From positions 1 to 7,698 of the forward strand of contig JBFKUL010000136.1 in the NCBI GenBank assembly GCA_041635755.1: a stretch of DNA of 7,698 bases. The letters run 5' to 3'. The notes under the pieces were generated by a model. That model made no database searches and had not been told where the DNA came from. It saw only the letters and a list, made by a program, of their open reading frames with translations. This document shows positions 1 to 6,460 of this stretch, piece by piece. This DNA comes from JBFKUL01 sp041635755 (GTDB lineage Bacteria; Pseudomonadota; Gammaproteobacteria; Burkholderiales; SG8-39). Both the position numbers and the translations under genes were made by a program. Numbering within the stretch: the first letter of the stretch is position 1; the number at the start of each line of letters is the position of its first letter.

Positions 1-1
1 G

Positions 2-967
2 AGCGCCGGCACGGTGCTGGTGTCGGCGGGGCTGCTCCTGCTCTCGCTGGTGAAGAGCGAAGCCGCCTACCTCGGTGTCTGGGCCTTCCTCGGCTTTGGC
101 ATGCGCCTGTGCCTGTACGACGCCGCCTTCGCCGCCCTGGTGCAGGTGGTGCCGTCGCGCGGCCGGCGTGCGATCTCGTACCTCACGCTGTTCGGCGCGT
201 TCGCCTCCACCGTGTTCTGGGTCGTCGGCCATTACTTGAACGAGGCGCTCGGGTGGCGCGAGACGCTCGCCTGGTTCGCGCTCATCAACCTCGCCGTGTG
301 CCTGCCGCTCCACTGGTTCGGGCTGGCGCGGCGCGAGGCGCCTGACGCTCGGGAAGCCGCGGCGGCCAAGCCTTCGGTCGACGGCGCGCCGCTGCAGGGG
401 AAGCTGCGCACGATCGCCATCATGCTCTTCGCGCTGGTGATGTCGCTGAACGGCTTCGTGTTCGGCGTGGTTACGGTGCAACTGGTGCCGCTGCTGGAAG
501 CCGCGGGTCTCGCCGCTGCGGCCGCAGTGTGGGTGGCCTCAATAAAGGGCTTCGCGCAGTTCGGCGGTCGTCTGGTCGAAATCGTGTTCGGACGCAACTT
601 GCGCGCGATTACTGTTGCCCGCATCGCGATCGGCGTGCTGCCGGCGTCGATCGCCGTGCTACTGGTCTCCGGCGGCAATCTCCAGGCGCTGATCGCCTTC
701 ACGCTGCTGATGGGCGCCTCGCAGGGCGTGATCACCATCGTGCGCGGCGCAGTGCCGCTGGCGCTCTTCGGCGCTGCCGGTTACGGCGCGGTGCTCGGGG
801 TGCTCGCCATGCCGATCCTCATCGTCAATGCGGCCTCACCCACGATTTTTGCGCTGATCGTGGTTGCCTGGGGCTGGAACGTCGGCGAGTTGGTGCTGCT
901 GAGTGCGGCAGCCGCGTCGTGGCTGGCGATGGAGGCCATGTCGCGCTGGTACGAGCGGCGGCGCTAG
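2..967 (+). CDS. MFS transporter, 5'-truncated by window edge
   Basis: This is an integral membrane permease of the major facilitator superfamily type; the substrate cannot be told from sequence. The reading frame is open to the left edge and a GTG at 14 is probably internal, so the true start lies outside. Counting from that GTG, 317 residues remain, while MFS proteins usually have about 400, so roughly the first two helices are missing. About ten hydrophobic segments are visible, for example near residues 16-45, 53-75, 84-104, 132-160, 198-219, 222-242 and 255-285. A charged, alanine-rich loop at about 105-130 fits the central cytoplasmic loop between the two six-helix halves. The C-terminus is short and basic (RWYERRR), as expected for a cytoplasmic tail. 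The glycosyltransferase gene follows after 56 bp on the same strand, so co-transcription is possible. The family call rests on overall topology, not on a diagnostic motif. Confidence 0.8.
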   Translation, partial: SAGTVLVSAGLLLLSLVKSEAAYLGVWAFLGFGMRLCLYDAAFAALVQVVPSRGRRAISYLTLFGAFASTVFWVVGHYLNEALGWRETLAWFALINLAVCLPLHWFGLARREAPDAREAAAAKPSVDGAPLQGKLRTIAIMLFALVMSLNGFVFGVVTVQLVPLLEAAGLAAAAAVWVASIKGFAQFGGRLVEIVFGRNLRAITVARIAIGVLPASIAVLLVSGGNLQALIAFTLLMGASQGVITIVRGAVPLALFGAAGYGAVLGVLAMPILIVNAASPTIFALIVVAWGWNVGELVLLSAAAASWLAMEAMSRWYERRR

Positions 968-980
968 AAGACGCCCTGCT

Positions 981-1008
981 TTCCGACGCGCGCCAGTATG
1001 CGTATCCT
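981..1008 (+). promoter_or_regulatory. Weak sigma-70-like promoter candidate before the glycosyltransferase
   Basis: TTCCGA (981-986) and TATCCT (1003-1008) are 16 bp apart and would start transcription about ten bases before the ATG at 1024. Both boxes deviate from consensus, and the gene may instead be read from the MFS promoter. The assignment was made by eye only. Confidence 0.15.
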
Positions 1009-1027
1009 GTCTCAAGAAACAAGATGA
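998..1027 (+). other. Possible 9-codon leader ORF overlapping the glycosyltransferase start
   Basis: An ATG at 998 opens a nine-residue frame, MRILSQETR. Its TGA stop at 1025-1027 overlaps the ATG of the glycosyltransferase in an ATGA arrangement. No good Shine-Dalgarno sequence precedes it, and such short frames arise often by chance. It is listed because the overlap geometry is that of translational coupling and the downstream gene also lacks a strong ribosome binding site. Confidence 0.12.
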
Positions 1028-1734
1028 AGCTCTCGGTCGTAGTCCCGGCGTTCAACGAAGAGCGGCTGATCGCAGCGACGCTCGCCACGATCCGGCAGGC
1101 GCTCGGCGGCCGCGAGCACGAGCTGATTGTCTGCGACAACAACTCGACCGACCGCACTGCAGAGCTCGCACGCACCGCCGGCGCGCGTGTGGTGTTCGAG
1201 CCGGTGAATCAGATCGCGCGCGCGCGAAACGCCGGCGCTGCGAAAGCCTCGGGGGATTGGCTGCTTTTCGTCGACGCTGACTCGAGCCCTGACGCGGCGC
1301 TTGCCGCCGACATGGCCGCTGCGATCGAAACCGGTCGCTGCCTCGGTGGCGGCAGCACCGTCGCCTTTGCCAGCCCGAGGCCGGACGTGCGCTTCTGGGT
1401 GGGGCTTTGGAACGCGATGAGCCGCCTGACCGGCTGGGCTGCCGGCTGCTTCCTCTTCTGCCGCGCCGATGCATTCCGCGAGCTCGGCGGATTCAGCGAG
1501 GCGCTCTACGCCGCCGAGGAAATCGAGTTCTCGCGCCGCATGAAACGGCTTGCGCGCAAGCGCGGCATGCGCTTCGTGATCCTGCACGAGCATCCGCTTA
1601 GTACCAGCGACCGCAAGGTGCGCCTGTATCGAACGAGCGAGCATCTCGGCTTTCTGCTGCGCTTCGTGCTGAGCGGCGGGCGGAACCTGCGCCGCCGCGA
1701 GGACTGCTCGGTGTGGTACGACGGCCGGCGATAA
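1024..1734 (+). CDS. Family 2 glycosyltransferase (GT-A fold)
   Basis: The product is predicted to transfer a sugar from a nucleotide-sugar donor to an unidentified acceptor, using an inverting GT-A mechanism. The 236-residue protein opens with the classic N-terminal strand VVVPAFNEE (residues 5-13). DNNSTDRT follows at 38-45, then the metal-binding D-x-D (D84-A85-D86) within LLFVDADSSPD. The acceptor-side region GCFLFCRADAFRELGGF (141-157) leads to the acidic EEIEF (165-169), where the catalytic base is usually found. STSDRK near 193-198 resembles the basic motif that closes small GT2 enzymes. There is no signal peptide and no clear membrane helix, so a cytosolic or membrane-peripheral enzyme is likely. 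The frame stays open upstream to 529 inside the MFS gene, but that stretch is antisense-like noise. The start at 1024 is chosen because the GT2 fold begins there. No strong ribosome binding site precedes it (only the purine-rich aagaaacaag). Confidence 0.9.
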   Translation: MKLSVVVPAFNEERLIAATLATIRQALGGREHELIVCDNNSTDRTAELARTAGARVVFEPVNQIARARNAGAAKASGDWLLFVDADSSPDAALAADMAAAIETGRCLGGGSTVAFASPRPDVRFWVGLWNAMSRLTGWAAGCFLFCRADAFRELGGFSEALYAAEEIEFSRRMKRLARKRGMRFVILHEHPLSTSDRKVRLYRTSEHLGFLLRFVLSGGRNLRRREDCSVWYDGRR

Positions 1735-2200
1735 GGCGGTACCCTTAAGCTGGCGCGGCCTACTGTCCTTACACTCAGCTGGGACAAGCGGCATTATTGC
1801 ATCAACAGGCGACTCGATGCGATCAACTCCCCGGCGCGCAGATCGCTAAACGCAAGACCGGCACGCAGCGACCGACAGACAATCCAGCTTCTTTCGGAGC
1901 CGGGCTGCGACGGAACGAGGCTACGCGAGCCACGATCCACGCAGGCATCGCAGAAACCCCATCGAAGCCACGGTGCTGATCGATGCGTTCGACGCAGGAA
2001 GGTCATCATCCGCCGTTCGATTGCGTGCCGCAGCCGCACGGTTGTGCACTATGCCCGTTTCCGCGCTCCTCGAAAACGCCCAGTGCGATGAACAGGGATT
2101 AATCCACGCCGTCGCCGACGCCGCCCGACGACAACGGCACCGTACCGCTTCCTGATTCCGCGAGAGCGTCGATTTCTTCCTCCTCGCCGTCGTTCTCGCG

Positions 2201-2220
2201 TCATTACAGTTCATTGCAAT
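2201..2220 (+). repeat. Imperfect tandem 10-mer just upstream of the DUF1800 gene
   Basis: TCATTACAGT is followed directly by TCATTGCAAT. Eight of ten bases are identical and the two differences are transitions. The pair ends 22 bp before the GTG start at 2243. Two helically phased half-sites would suit a regulator, but a repeat this short can be chance. Confidence 0.25.
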
Positions 2221-2231
2221 TCGCAGTACCT

Positions 2232-2235
2232 GGAG
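2232..2235 (+). promoter_or_regulatory. Ribosome binding site deciding the GTG start of the DUF1800 gene
   Basis: GGAG at 2232-2235 sits seven bases before the GTG at 2243. It supports that GTG as the start, since no in-frame ATG lies near the signal peptide. Confidence 0.65.
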
Positions 2236-2242
2236 ATGAATC

Positions 2243-3970
2243 GTGCAACGCTCTAGCCGTTTCGAAGCAGCGCTCGTCTGCCTGCTGGCGCTGGGGCTCG
2301 CGGCGTGCGGAGGCGGCGGCGACTCGAATCCGCCTGCATCGACCGGGCCCGCGACCGAGCCCATCACGCAAGTCGAAGCGTCGCGCTTTCTCGCTCAAGC
2401 GAGCTTCGGCGCCACGATGAGCTCGGTCGACGACCTCAGCGCCAGCGGCTACGCGATCTGGCTGAATCAGCAGTTCGCAATGACCGCCAGCTCGTCCCAC
2501 CAAAGCTATTTGGAGACCGTGATAGCCGGCCTGCCGGCCGGCCAGAGTCCGCAAGACGCGCATGTGATGCACACGTTCTGGAAGCAGGCCGTCACAGCGA
2601 ACGATCAGCTGCGGGGACGCGTGGCGTTCGCGCTATCCCAGATTTTCGTGATCTCGCTTACGAACAGTGCGGTTTCGGACCACCGGCGCGGCGTCGCCTC
2701 GTACCTCGACATGCTCGGCCGCGAGGCATTCGGCAACTATCGGGATCTGCTCGAGGCGGTCACGCTGCATCCAATGATGGGATTGTTCCTTTCCCATCTG
2801 CGCAATCAGAAGGAATCCGGCAACCGGGTGCCGGACCAGAACTACGCGCGCGAAGTGCTGCAGCTGTTTTCCATCGGCCTATACGAGTTGCGCCCGGACG
2901 GCACCCTGGTCCTGTTGAACGGCCAGCCGATCGAAACCTACAGTCAAGCAGACGTCACCGGCCTTTCCCGCGTATTTACCGGCTTCAGCTGGGCCGGCCC
3001 GGACAAGCAGAACGGCCGTTTCCTGGGCTCCAGCAATCCGGCTCCAGATCCAAACCGCGACGTGCTGCCGATGCAGGACTACCCGCAGTATCACTCTGTC
3101 CTGCCCAAGAGTTTCCTTGGCACCAACATTCCGGCCCAAGGCGCGCCTGATCCGCGTACCAGCCTGCGCATCGCGCTCGACACGATCTTCAACCACCCGA
3201 ACGTCGCGCCGTTCTTCGGCCGCCAGCTGATCCAGCGACTGGTCACCAGCAATCCGAGCGCGGCCTACGTTGCCCGAGTCTCGCAGGCGTTCAATTCGGG
3301 AAGCTTCACGCGCAATGGCTGGACCGTCGGCAGCGGGCGGCGCGGCGACCTGCGCGCGACCGTTGCCGCCGTGCTTCTCGACGAGGAGGCGCGCGACATG
3401 GCAAAGATCGCCGATCCCACGTTCGGAAAGACGCGAGAACCGGTGCTTCGCCTTGCGGCCTGGATGCGCGCCTTCAACGCCCGATCGGCGAGCGGCAGCT
3501 TCTTGCTTGGCGTAACCGACGATCCGGCCGGTTCGCTCGGCCAGTCCCCGCTGCGCGCGCCGTCCGTCTTCAACTTCTACCGCCCAGGATTCGCACCGCC
3601 CAATTCGGCCATCGCGGCGGCGCAGCTGGTGGCGCCGGAATTCCAGATCATCCACGAAGTCTCTGTGGCCGGCTACTCGAACTTCATGCGCACGGCAGTG
3701 CAATCGGGCGTCGGTTCGAACAGCCCGCGTGACATCCAGCCGGACTACGCCACGGAGCTCGCCCTGGCGAACGATGCCGATCGGCTGATCGACCGCATTG
3801 ACCTGCTGCTGACCTATGGCACGCTGAGCCCCGAGACGCGAAGCGCCATGCGCAACGCAGTGAACTCAGTGTCGATCAATGCGAGCAACCCCAATCCAGG
3901 ACGCCAGAATCGCGTTTACCTGGCTACGTTGTTCGCGTTGTCTGCGCCGGAATTCATGGTGCAGAAATAG
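2243..3970 (+). CDS. DUF1800 family lipoprotein
   Basis: This 575-residue protein matches the DUF1800 family, whose biochemical function is not established. It starts with a basic n-region (MQRSSR), a hydrophobic core and a lipobox LAAC (residues 19-22), followed by a Gly/Ser/Pro linker. Lipidation at C22 and anchoring in the envelope are therefore expected. Family-typical blocks follow in order: RFLAQASFGAT (48-58), RVAFALSQIFV (126-136), QNYAREVLQLFSIGLYEL (199-216), PNRDVLPMQ (270-278), FLGTNIPAQ (291-299), and NHPNVAPFFGRQLIQRLVTSNPS (317-339, two adjoining pieces). FNFYRPGFAPPNS lies near the C-terminus. Length is normal for the family and the gene looks intact. The GTG start is supported by GGAG seven bases upstream. 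The DUF1501 gene begins 8 bp after the stop, so the two form one transcription unit. DUF1800 and DUF1501 genes are commonly adjacent in bacteria, which suggests joint work outside the cytoplasm. Nothing in the sequence shows a substrate. Confidence 0.92.
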   Translation: MQRSSRFEAALVCLLALGLAACGGGGDSNPPASTGPATEPITQVEASRFLAQASFGATMSSVDDLSASGYAIWLNQQFAMTASSSHQSYLETVIAGLPAGQSPQDAHVMHTFWKQAVTANDQLRGRVAFALSQIFVISLTNSAVSDHRRGVASYLDMLGREAFGNYRDLLEAVTLHPMMGLFLSHLRNQKESGNRVPDQNYAREVLQLFSIGLYELRPDGTLVLLNGQPIETYSQADVTGLSRVFTGFSWAGPDKQNGRFLGSSNPAPDPNRDVLPMQDYPQYHSVLPKSFLGTNIPAQGAPDPRTSLRIALDTIFNHPNVAPFFGRQLIQRLVTSNPSAAYVARVSQAFNSGSFTRNGWTVGSGRRGDLRATVAAVLLDEEARDMAKIADPTFGKTREPVLRLAAWMRAFNARSASGSFLLGVTDDPAGSLGQSPLRAPSVFNFYRPGFAPPNSAIAAAQLVAPEFQIIHEVSVAGYSNFMRTAVQSGVGSNSPRDIQPDYATELALANDADRLIDRIDLLLTYGTLSPETRSAMRNAVNSVSINASNPNPGRQNRVYLATLFALSAPEFMVQK

Positions 3971-3974
3971 GAGG
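3969..3974 (+). promoter_or_regulatory. Ribosome binding site of the DUF1501 gene, overlapping the DUF1800 stop
   Basis: AGGAGG at 3969-3974 is a near-perfect Shine-Dalgarno sequence. It shares two bases with the TAG stop (3968-3970) of the preceding gene and ends four bases before the ATG at 3979. The overlap favours translational coupling of the pair. Confidence 0.8.
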
Positions 3975-3978
3975 CCTC

Positions 3979-5358
3979 ATGAGCAGTAGACTTTCGCGGC
4001 GCGAGTTCATCAAGCGCGCCTCCGCCCTGTCGATCGCCGGCGCCGGCGCTCCCTTCGCGCTCAATCTCGCCATGATCGGCGCGGCCGCTGCACAGGTGGC
4101 CCCCGAATACCGGGCGATCGTCTGCCTGTTCCTGTTCGGAGGCAATGATCACACCAACACCATCATTCCCTATGATCCCTTGGAGCACGCCGAGTACGTC
4201 AACTCCCGGCAATCCATCGCATTCGCGCGCGACGCCCTGACGGCAACCTCGATCGCGCCCGTCACCTCGCAAGGCGGGCGGCCGTTCGCGTTCCATCCCG
4301 CGCTCTCGTCGTTCAAGTCGCTCTACGACCAGAACAAGCTGGCGGTGGTGGCCAACGTCGGCCCGCTGGTCGTGCCCACCACCAAAGCGCAATACCAAGG
4401 CCGCACGGTGCCCCTGCCGCCCAAGCTTTTTTCGCACAATGATCAGCAGTCTGTATGGCAGGCGAATAGGCCGATTGGCGAAGGTGCGCAACTGGGTTGG
4501 GGCGGCAGAATGGGCGACCTGCTGGCTGCGCAGAACGGGGTCGGCACGTTTACCTGCATCTCGGCATCCGGCAGTGCGGTATTTCTGTCCGGACAGCAGG
4601 TTATCCAGTACCAAGTCGGGTCGAACGGCTCCATCGCGTTCAACGCGCTGTCCGGCAGCCTCTTCGGCTCGGCTACCGCGGGAAACGCGTACCGGCAAGT
4701 CATCACACGAGCGAGCCCGCACCTGTTCGAGAGTCACCTCGGTGATGTCGTGTCGCGCTCGATTTCCGCCAACGCAATGCTCTCCGCGAATCTGCCGCCC
4801 GCGAGCCAGTTTACCGTCCCGATTCCACCCAACAATTCGCTCGCGGCGCAGCTGAACGTCGTAGCGCGCATCATCCACGCGCGCGGTGGATTGACGGCAA
4901 ACCGACAAGTCTTCTTTGTGAGCCTGGGGGGCTTCGACAGCCACGACTTCCTCATCGACGAGCACAATTCTCGGCTGCAGCTCGTGAACGCCGCCGTCAA
5001 CGCCTTCTACCAGTGGTTGCAGCAGATGCAGATGGAAAACAACGTGACGCTTTTTACCGCCTCCGACTTCGGACGCACGCTCACGAGCAACGGCGACGGC
5101 TCCGACCATGGCTGGGGCGCGCACCATTTCGTGGTTGGCGGAGCGGTTCAGGGCGGGAACATCTTCGGCACTTTCCCCCAGGTGACCTACAACACCAACG
5201 ACGATATCGGGCAGGGAAACCTGCTACCGACGACCTCGGTCGATCAGTACGCGGCGACGCTGGCTCGCTGGTTTGGCGTTACGGACAACAGAATGCAGGA
5301 CGTGCTGCCGAACATCGGCAACTTCGGCGCGTCGCGCTACCTGGGTTTCCTCCCGTGA
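3979..5358 (+). CDS. DUF1501 family protein with Tat signal (alkaline-phosphatase-like fold)
   Basis: This 459-residue protein belongs to DUF1501, a family placed in the alkaline phosphatase/sulfatase superfamily; its reaction is not known. It begins with a twin-arginine signal, SRREFIK (residues 6-12), a hydrophobic stretch, and a probable cleavage site in the AAAA run near residue 38. It is therefore expected to be exported folded, probably with bound metal. Family blocks seen are FLFGGNDHTNTIIPY (51-65), LAVVANVGPLV (121-131), FSHNDQQSVWQ (151-161), SLGGFDSHD (315-323), SDFGRT (362-367) and GSDHGWGAHH (374-383). The Asp and His residues in GGND, DSHD and DHGWGAHH are plausible metal ligands by analogy with the superfamily; this is inference. 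The start is fixed by AGGAGG four bases upstream and by the position of the Tat motif. It is the second gene of the DUF1800-DUF1501 unit. The gene looks intact. Confidence 0.92.
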   Translation: MSSRLSRREFIKRASALSIAGAGAPFALNLAMIGAAAAQVAPEYRAIVCLFLFGGNDHTNTIIPYDPLEHAEYVNSRQSIAFARDALTATSIAPVTSQGGRPFAFHPALSSFKSLYDQNKLAVVANVGPLVVPTTKAQYQGRTVPLPPKLFSHNDQQSVWQANRPIGEGAQLGWGGRMGDLLAAQNGVGTFTCISASGSAVFLSGQQVIQYQVGSNGSIAFNALSGSLFGSATAGNAYRQVITRASPHLFESHLGDVVSRSISANAMLSANLPPASQFTVPIPPNNSLAAQLNVVARIIHARGGLTANRQVFFVSLGGFDSHDFLIDEHNSRLQLVNAAVNAFYQWLQQMQMENNVTLFTASDFGRTLTSNGDGSDHGWGAHHFVVGGAVQGGNIFGTFPQVTYNTNDDIGQGNLLPTTSVDQYAATLARWFGVTDNRMQDVLPNIGNFGASRYLGFLP

Positions 5359-5599
5359 TAGGTCGGTACGCTCCGAGATCGCAGAAGCGTTGCTCGCGGC
5401 CTGCGTTGCCTGCGACGGTTACCTAGGGGTACTGGGCCGGAACGTTGGTGCGCAGGAAACGCTGGTGCAGAACAGAGTAACGCCCGGATCGTCCTGCATC
5501 GACAGCACGTCGCGGTTCGGATCGAGTGCCGGCGGCGTCCTTCTTCCAGGCGAGCATAGAGCCTTCTTTCCCATCGGTCGCACGCATTGTCGATGTTAC
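5359..5599. other. Spacer between convergent genes
   Basis: These 241 bp separate the DUF1501 stop from the GNAT stop. Apart from the DUF1800 fragment at 5432-5532 nothing else is recognisable. No hairpin with a T-tract was found to serve either strand as an intrinsic terminator. Confidence 0.6.
5432..5532 (-). pseudogene. Decayed fragment of a second DUF1800 gene, inverted
   Basis: Read on the minus strand, this stretch aligns with bases 3038-3139 of the intact DUF1800 gene (residues 266-299). By eye about four of five bases match. The first part translates as LDPNRDVLSMQD, against PDPNRDVLPMQD in the intact protein. The second part, YSVLHQRFLRTNVPAQ, matches YHSVLPKSFLGTNIPAQ but lies in another frame, because one base is missing near 5484-5490. 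A TAG stop follows at 5425-5423. No homology is evident to either side, so only about 100 bp of a gene normally over 1.5 kb survives. It lies just downstream of the GNAT stop and tail to tail with the DUF1501 gene. It could be the relic of a paralogous pair, or a local inverted duplication that has since diverged. It should not be annotated as coding on the plus strand, where an open frame runs across it. Confidence 0.8.
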
Positions 5600-6460
5600 T
5601 TATGGAAGCTTGAGATCGAGAAGCGCGACCTCGCCATAGAGGTGGTCGATCCGCGCAGGCGGAACGGAGGGGGATCGGTACCAGCGCGGCAGCCTCAGCG
5701 CCTCGCTTTCCCAGGGCTGGCCCGGCGGTAAGAAGCGCTTGTCGATTGCGAGCACGGATTTCTCGGTGCTTAGGATCGTATCGGCGAGCTTTTGGCCGAA
5801 GCGAACGAGGAACGCCAGATCACTCGCGTACATCACTTCGTGATAGTCGATGTCGTCGCCTTTACGCTTTACCTGCATCGCGACGTAGCAGCTTGCGTCG
5901 CCGGCGCGGAGGAGAAGATGGCGAAGGTTGTATCGACGATGGTCCTGTAGGCACTTGCGATCCTTCGGCGAAAGCTGGCGTTCGATCGCCGTCGGATCGT
6001 CGGTGACGTCGAGGTCGCCGCCACTTCCAACGCGGCGGCGAAGCAGATAGCGCGAATCGTCGAGTACGCGAAATCCGCTGTTCTTGCTGAAGGCGCGCCC
6101 GGTCGCGAGCGTCGCCGTCATGATCGTGTAGGTCATCTTCGGATCGGCCGCTGCGGCGAACTGGATGCGCTGCCCGATTCCCTGCCCGCGATACGCTTTG
6201 AGAAGAAACCAGGCGCAGATGTTGCAAAAGCGCTCCATCTGGCCGCCGATCGGGCGGTCGGCATAGACGAGACCGAGAAAGCCAACGGGGCGATCGTCGT
6301 CCACGGCGACGCATCCATGATCTGCATCTTCCGGCCGCCAGGGATAGTCGAGGATGTTCCGCCAGAGCGTCTTCGGGATCCTCTGATTCATGTTGTGGTA
6401 GAGAAAGTCGACGACGGGATCGATGTCATCGGCGGTCGCGGGGCGGACCTCGACGCTCAC
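5600..6460 (-). CDS. GNAT-family N-acetyltransferase with extended C-terminal half
   Basis: The N-terminal part (about residues 1-140 of 286) looks like a Gcn5-related acetyltransferase that moves an acyl group from acyl-CoA to an amine. It begins VEVRPATADDIDPVVDFLY, a usual first strand and helix for the family. Motif A is LKAYRGQGIGQRI, with the pyrophosphate-binding R-G-Q-G-I-G at 91-96. SKNSGFRVL at 125-133 resembles the closing 'lGF' motif B. The remaining 140 or so residues, from about 145, are mixed charged and hydrophobic and match nothing I recognise; single-domain GNATs are usually 140-180 residues. The start is GTG at 6460, overlapping the deacetylase stop (GTGA, 6460-6457). No clear ribosome binding site precedes it, so coupled translation is likely. 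The stop is TAA. There is no signal peptide, so it should act in the cytoplasm. The acceptor is unknown; an amino sugar is a guess from the neighbouring gene. Confidence 0.82.
   Translation of the reverse strand: MSVEVRPATADDIDPVVDFLYHNMNQRIPKTLWRNILDYPWRPEDADHGCVAVDDDRPVGFLGLVYADRPIGGQMERFCNICAWFLLKAYRGQGIGQRIQFAAAADPKMTYTIMTATLATGRAFSKNSGFRVLDDSRYLLRRRVGSGGDLDVTDDPTAIERQLSPKDRKCLQDHRRYNLRHLLLRAGDASCYVAMQVKRKGDDIDYHEVMYASDLAFLVRFGQKLADTILSTEKSVLAIDKRFLPPGQPWESEALRLPRWYRSPSVPPARIDHLYGEVALLDLKLP

Larger units (their letters stand above)
1735..2242. other. 508-bp intergenic region with no supported gene
   Basis: No reading frame here has a ribosome binding site, a recognisable motif or proteobacterial-looking protein composition. 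The short frames on both strands encode arginine- and alanine-rich strings typical of GC-rich non-coding DNA. I found no convincing terminator after the glycosyltransferase. A 10-bp palindrome GGATTAATCC lies at 2096-2105. The promoter of the DUF1800-DUF1501 unit should lie in this region, but no good -35/-10 pair stands out. Confidence 0.6.

Noticed and set aside
529..1023. Upstream extension of the glycosyltransferase frame to 529
   Set aside because: The added sequence lies inside the MFS gene in another frame and is arginine-rich without motifs. The GT2 fold begins at the ATG at 1024.
1973..2155. Small plus-strand frame of 60 codons in the 1735-2242 spacer
   Set aside because: It has no ribosome binding site, no family resemblance, and composition like non-coding GC-rich DNA.
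3916..5127. Long minus-strand open frame opposite the DUF1501 gene (403 codons)
   Set aside because: It is the antisense shadow of a strongly supported gene in GC-rich DNA; it has no motif and no ribosome binding site that I can see.
5273..5731. Plus-strand open frame across the end of DUF1501 and the convergent spacer
   Set aside because: Its middle part is the antisense reading of the DUF1800 fragment, and the rest overlaps two real genes.
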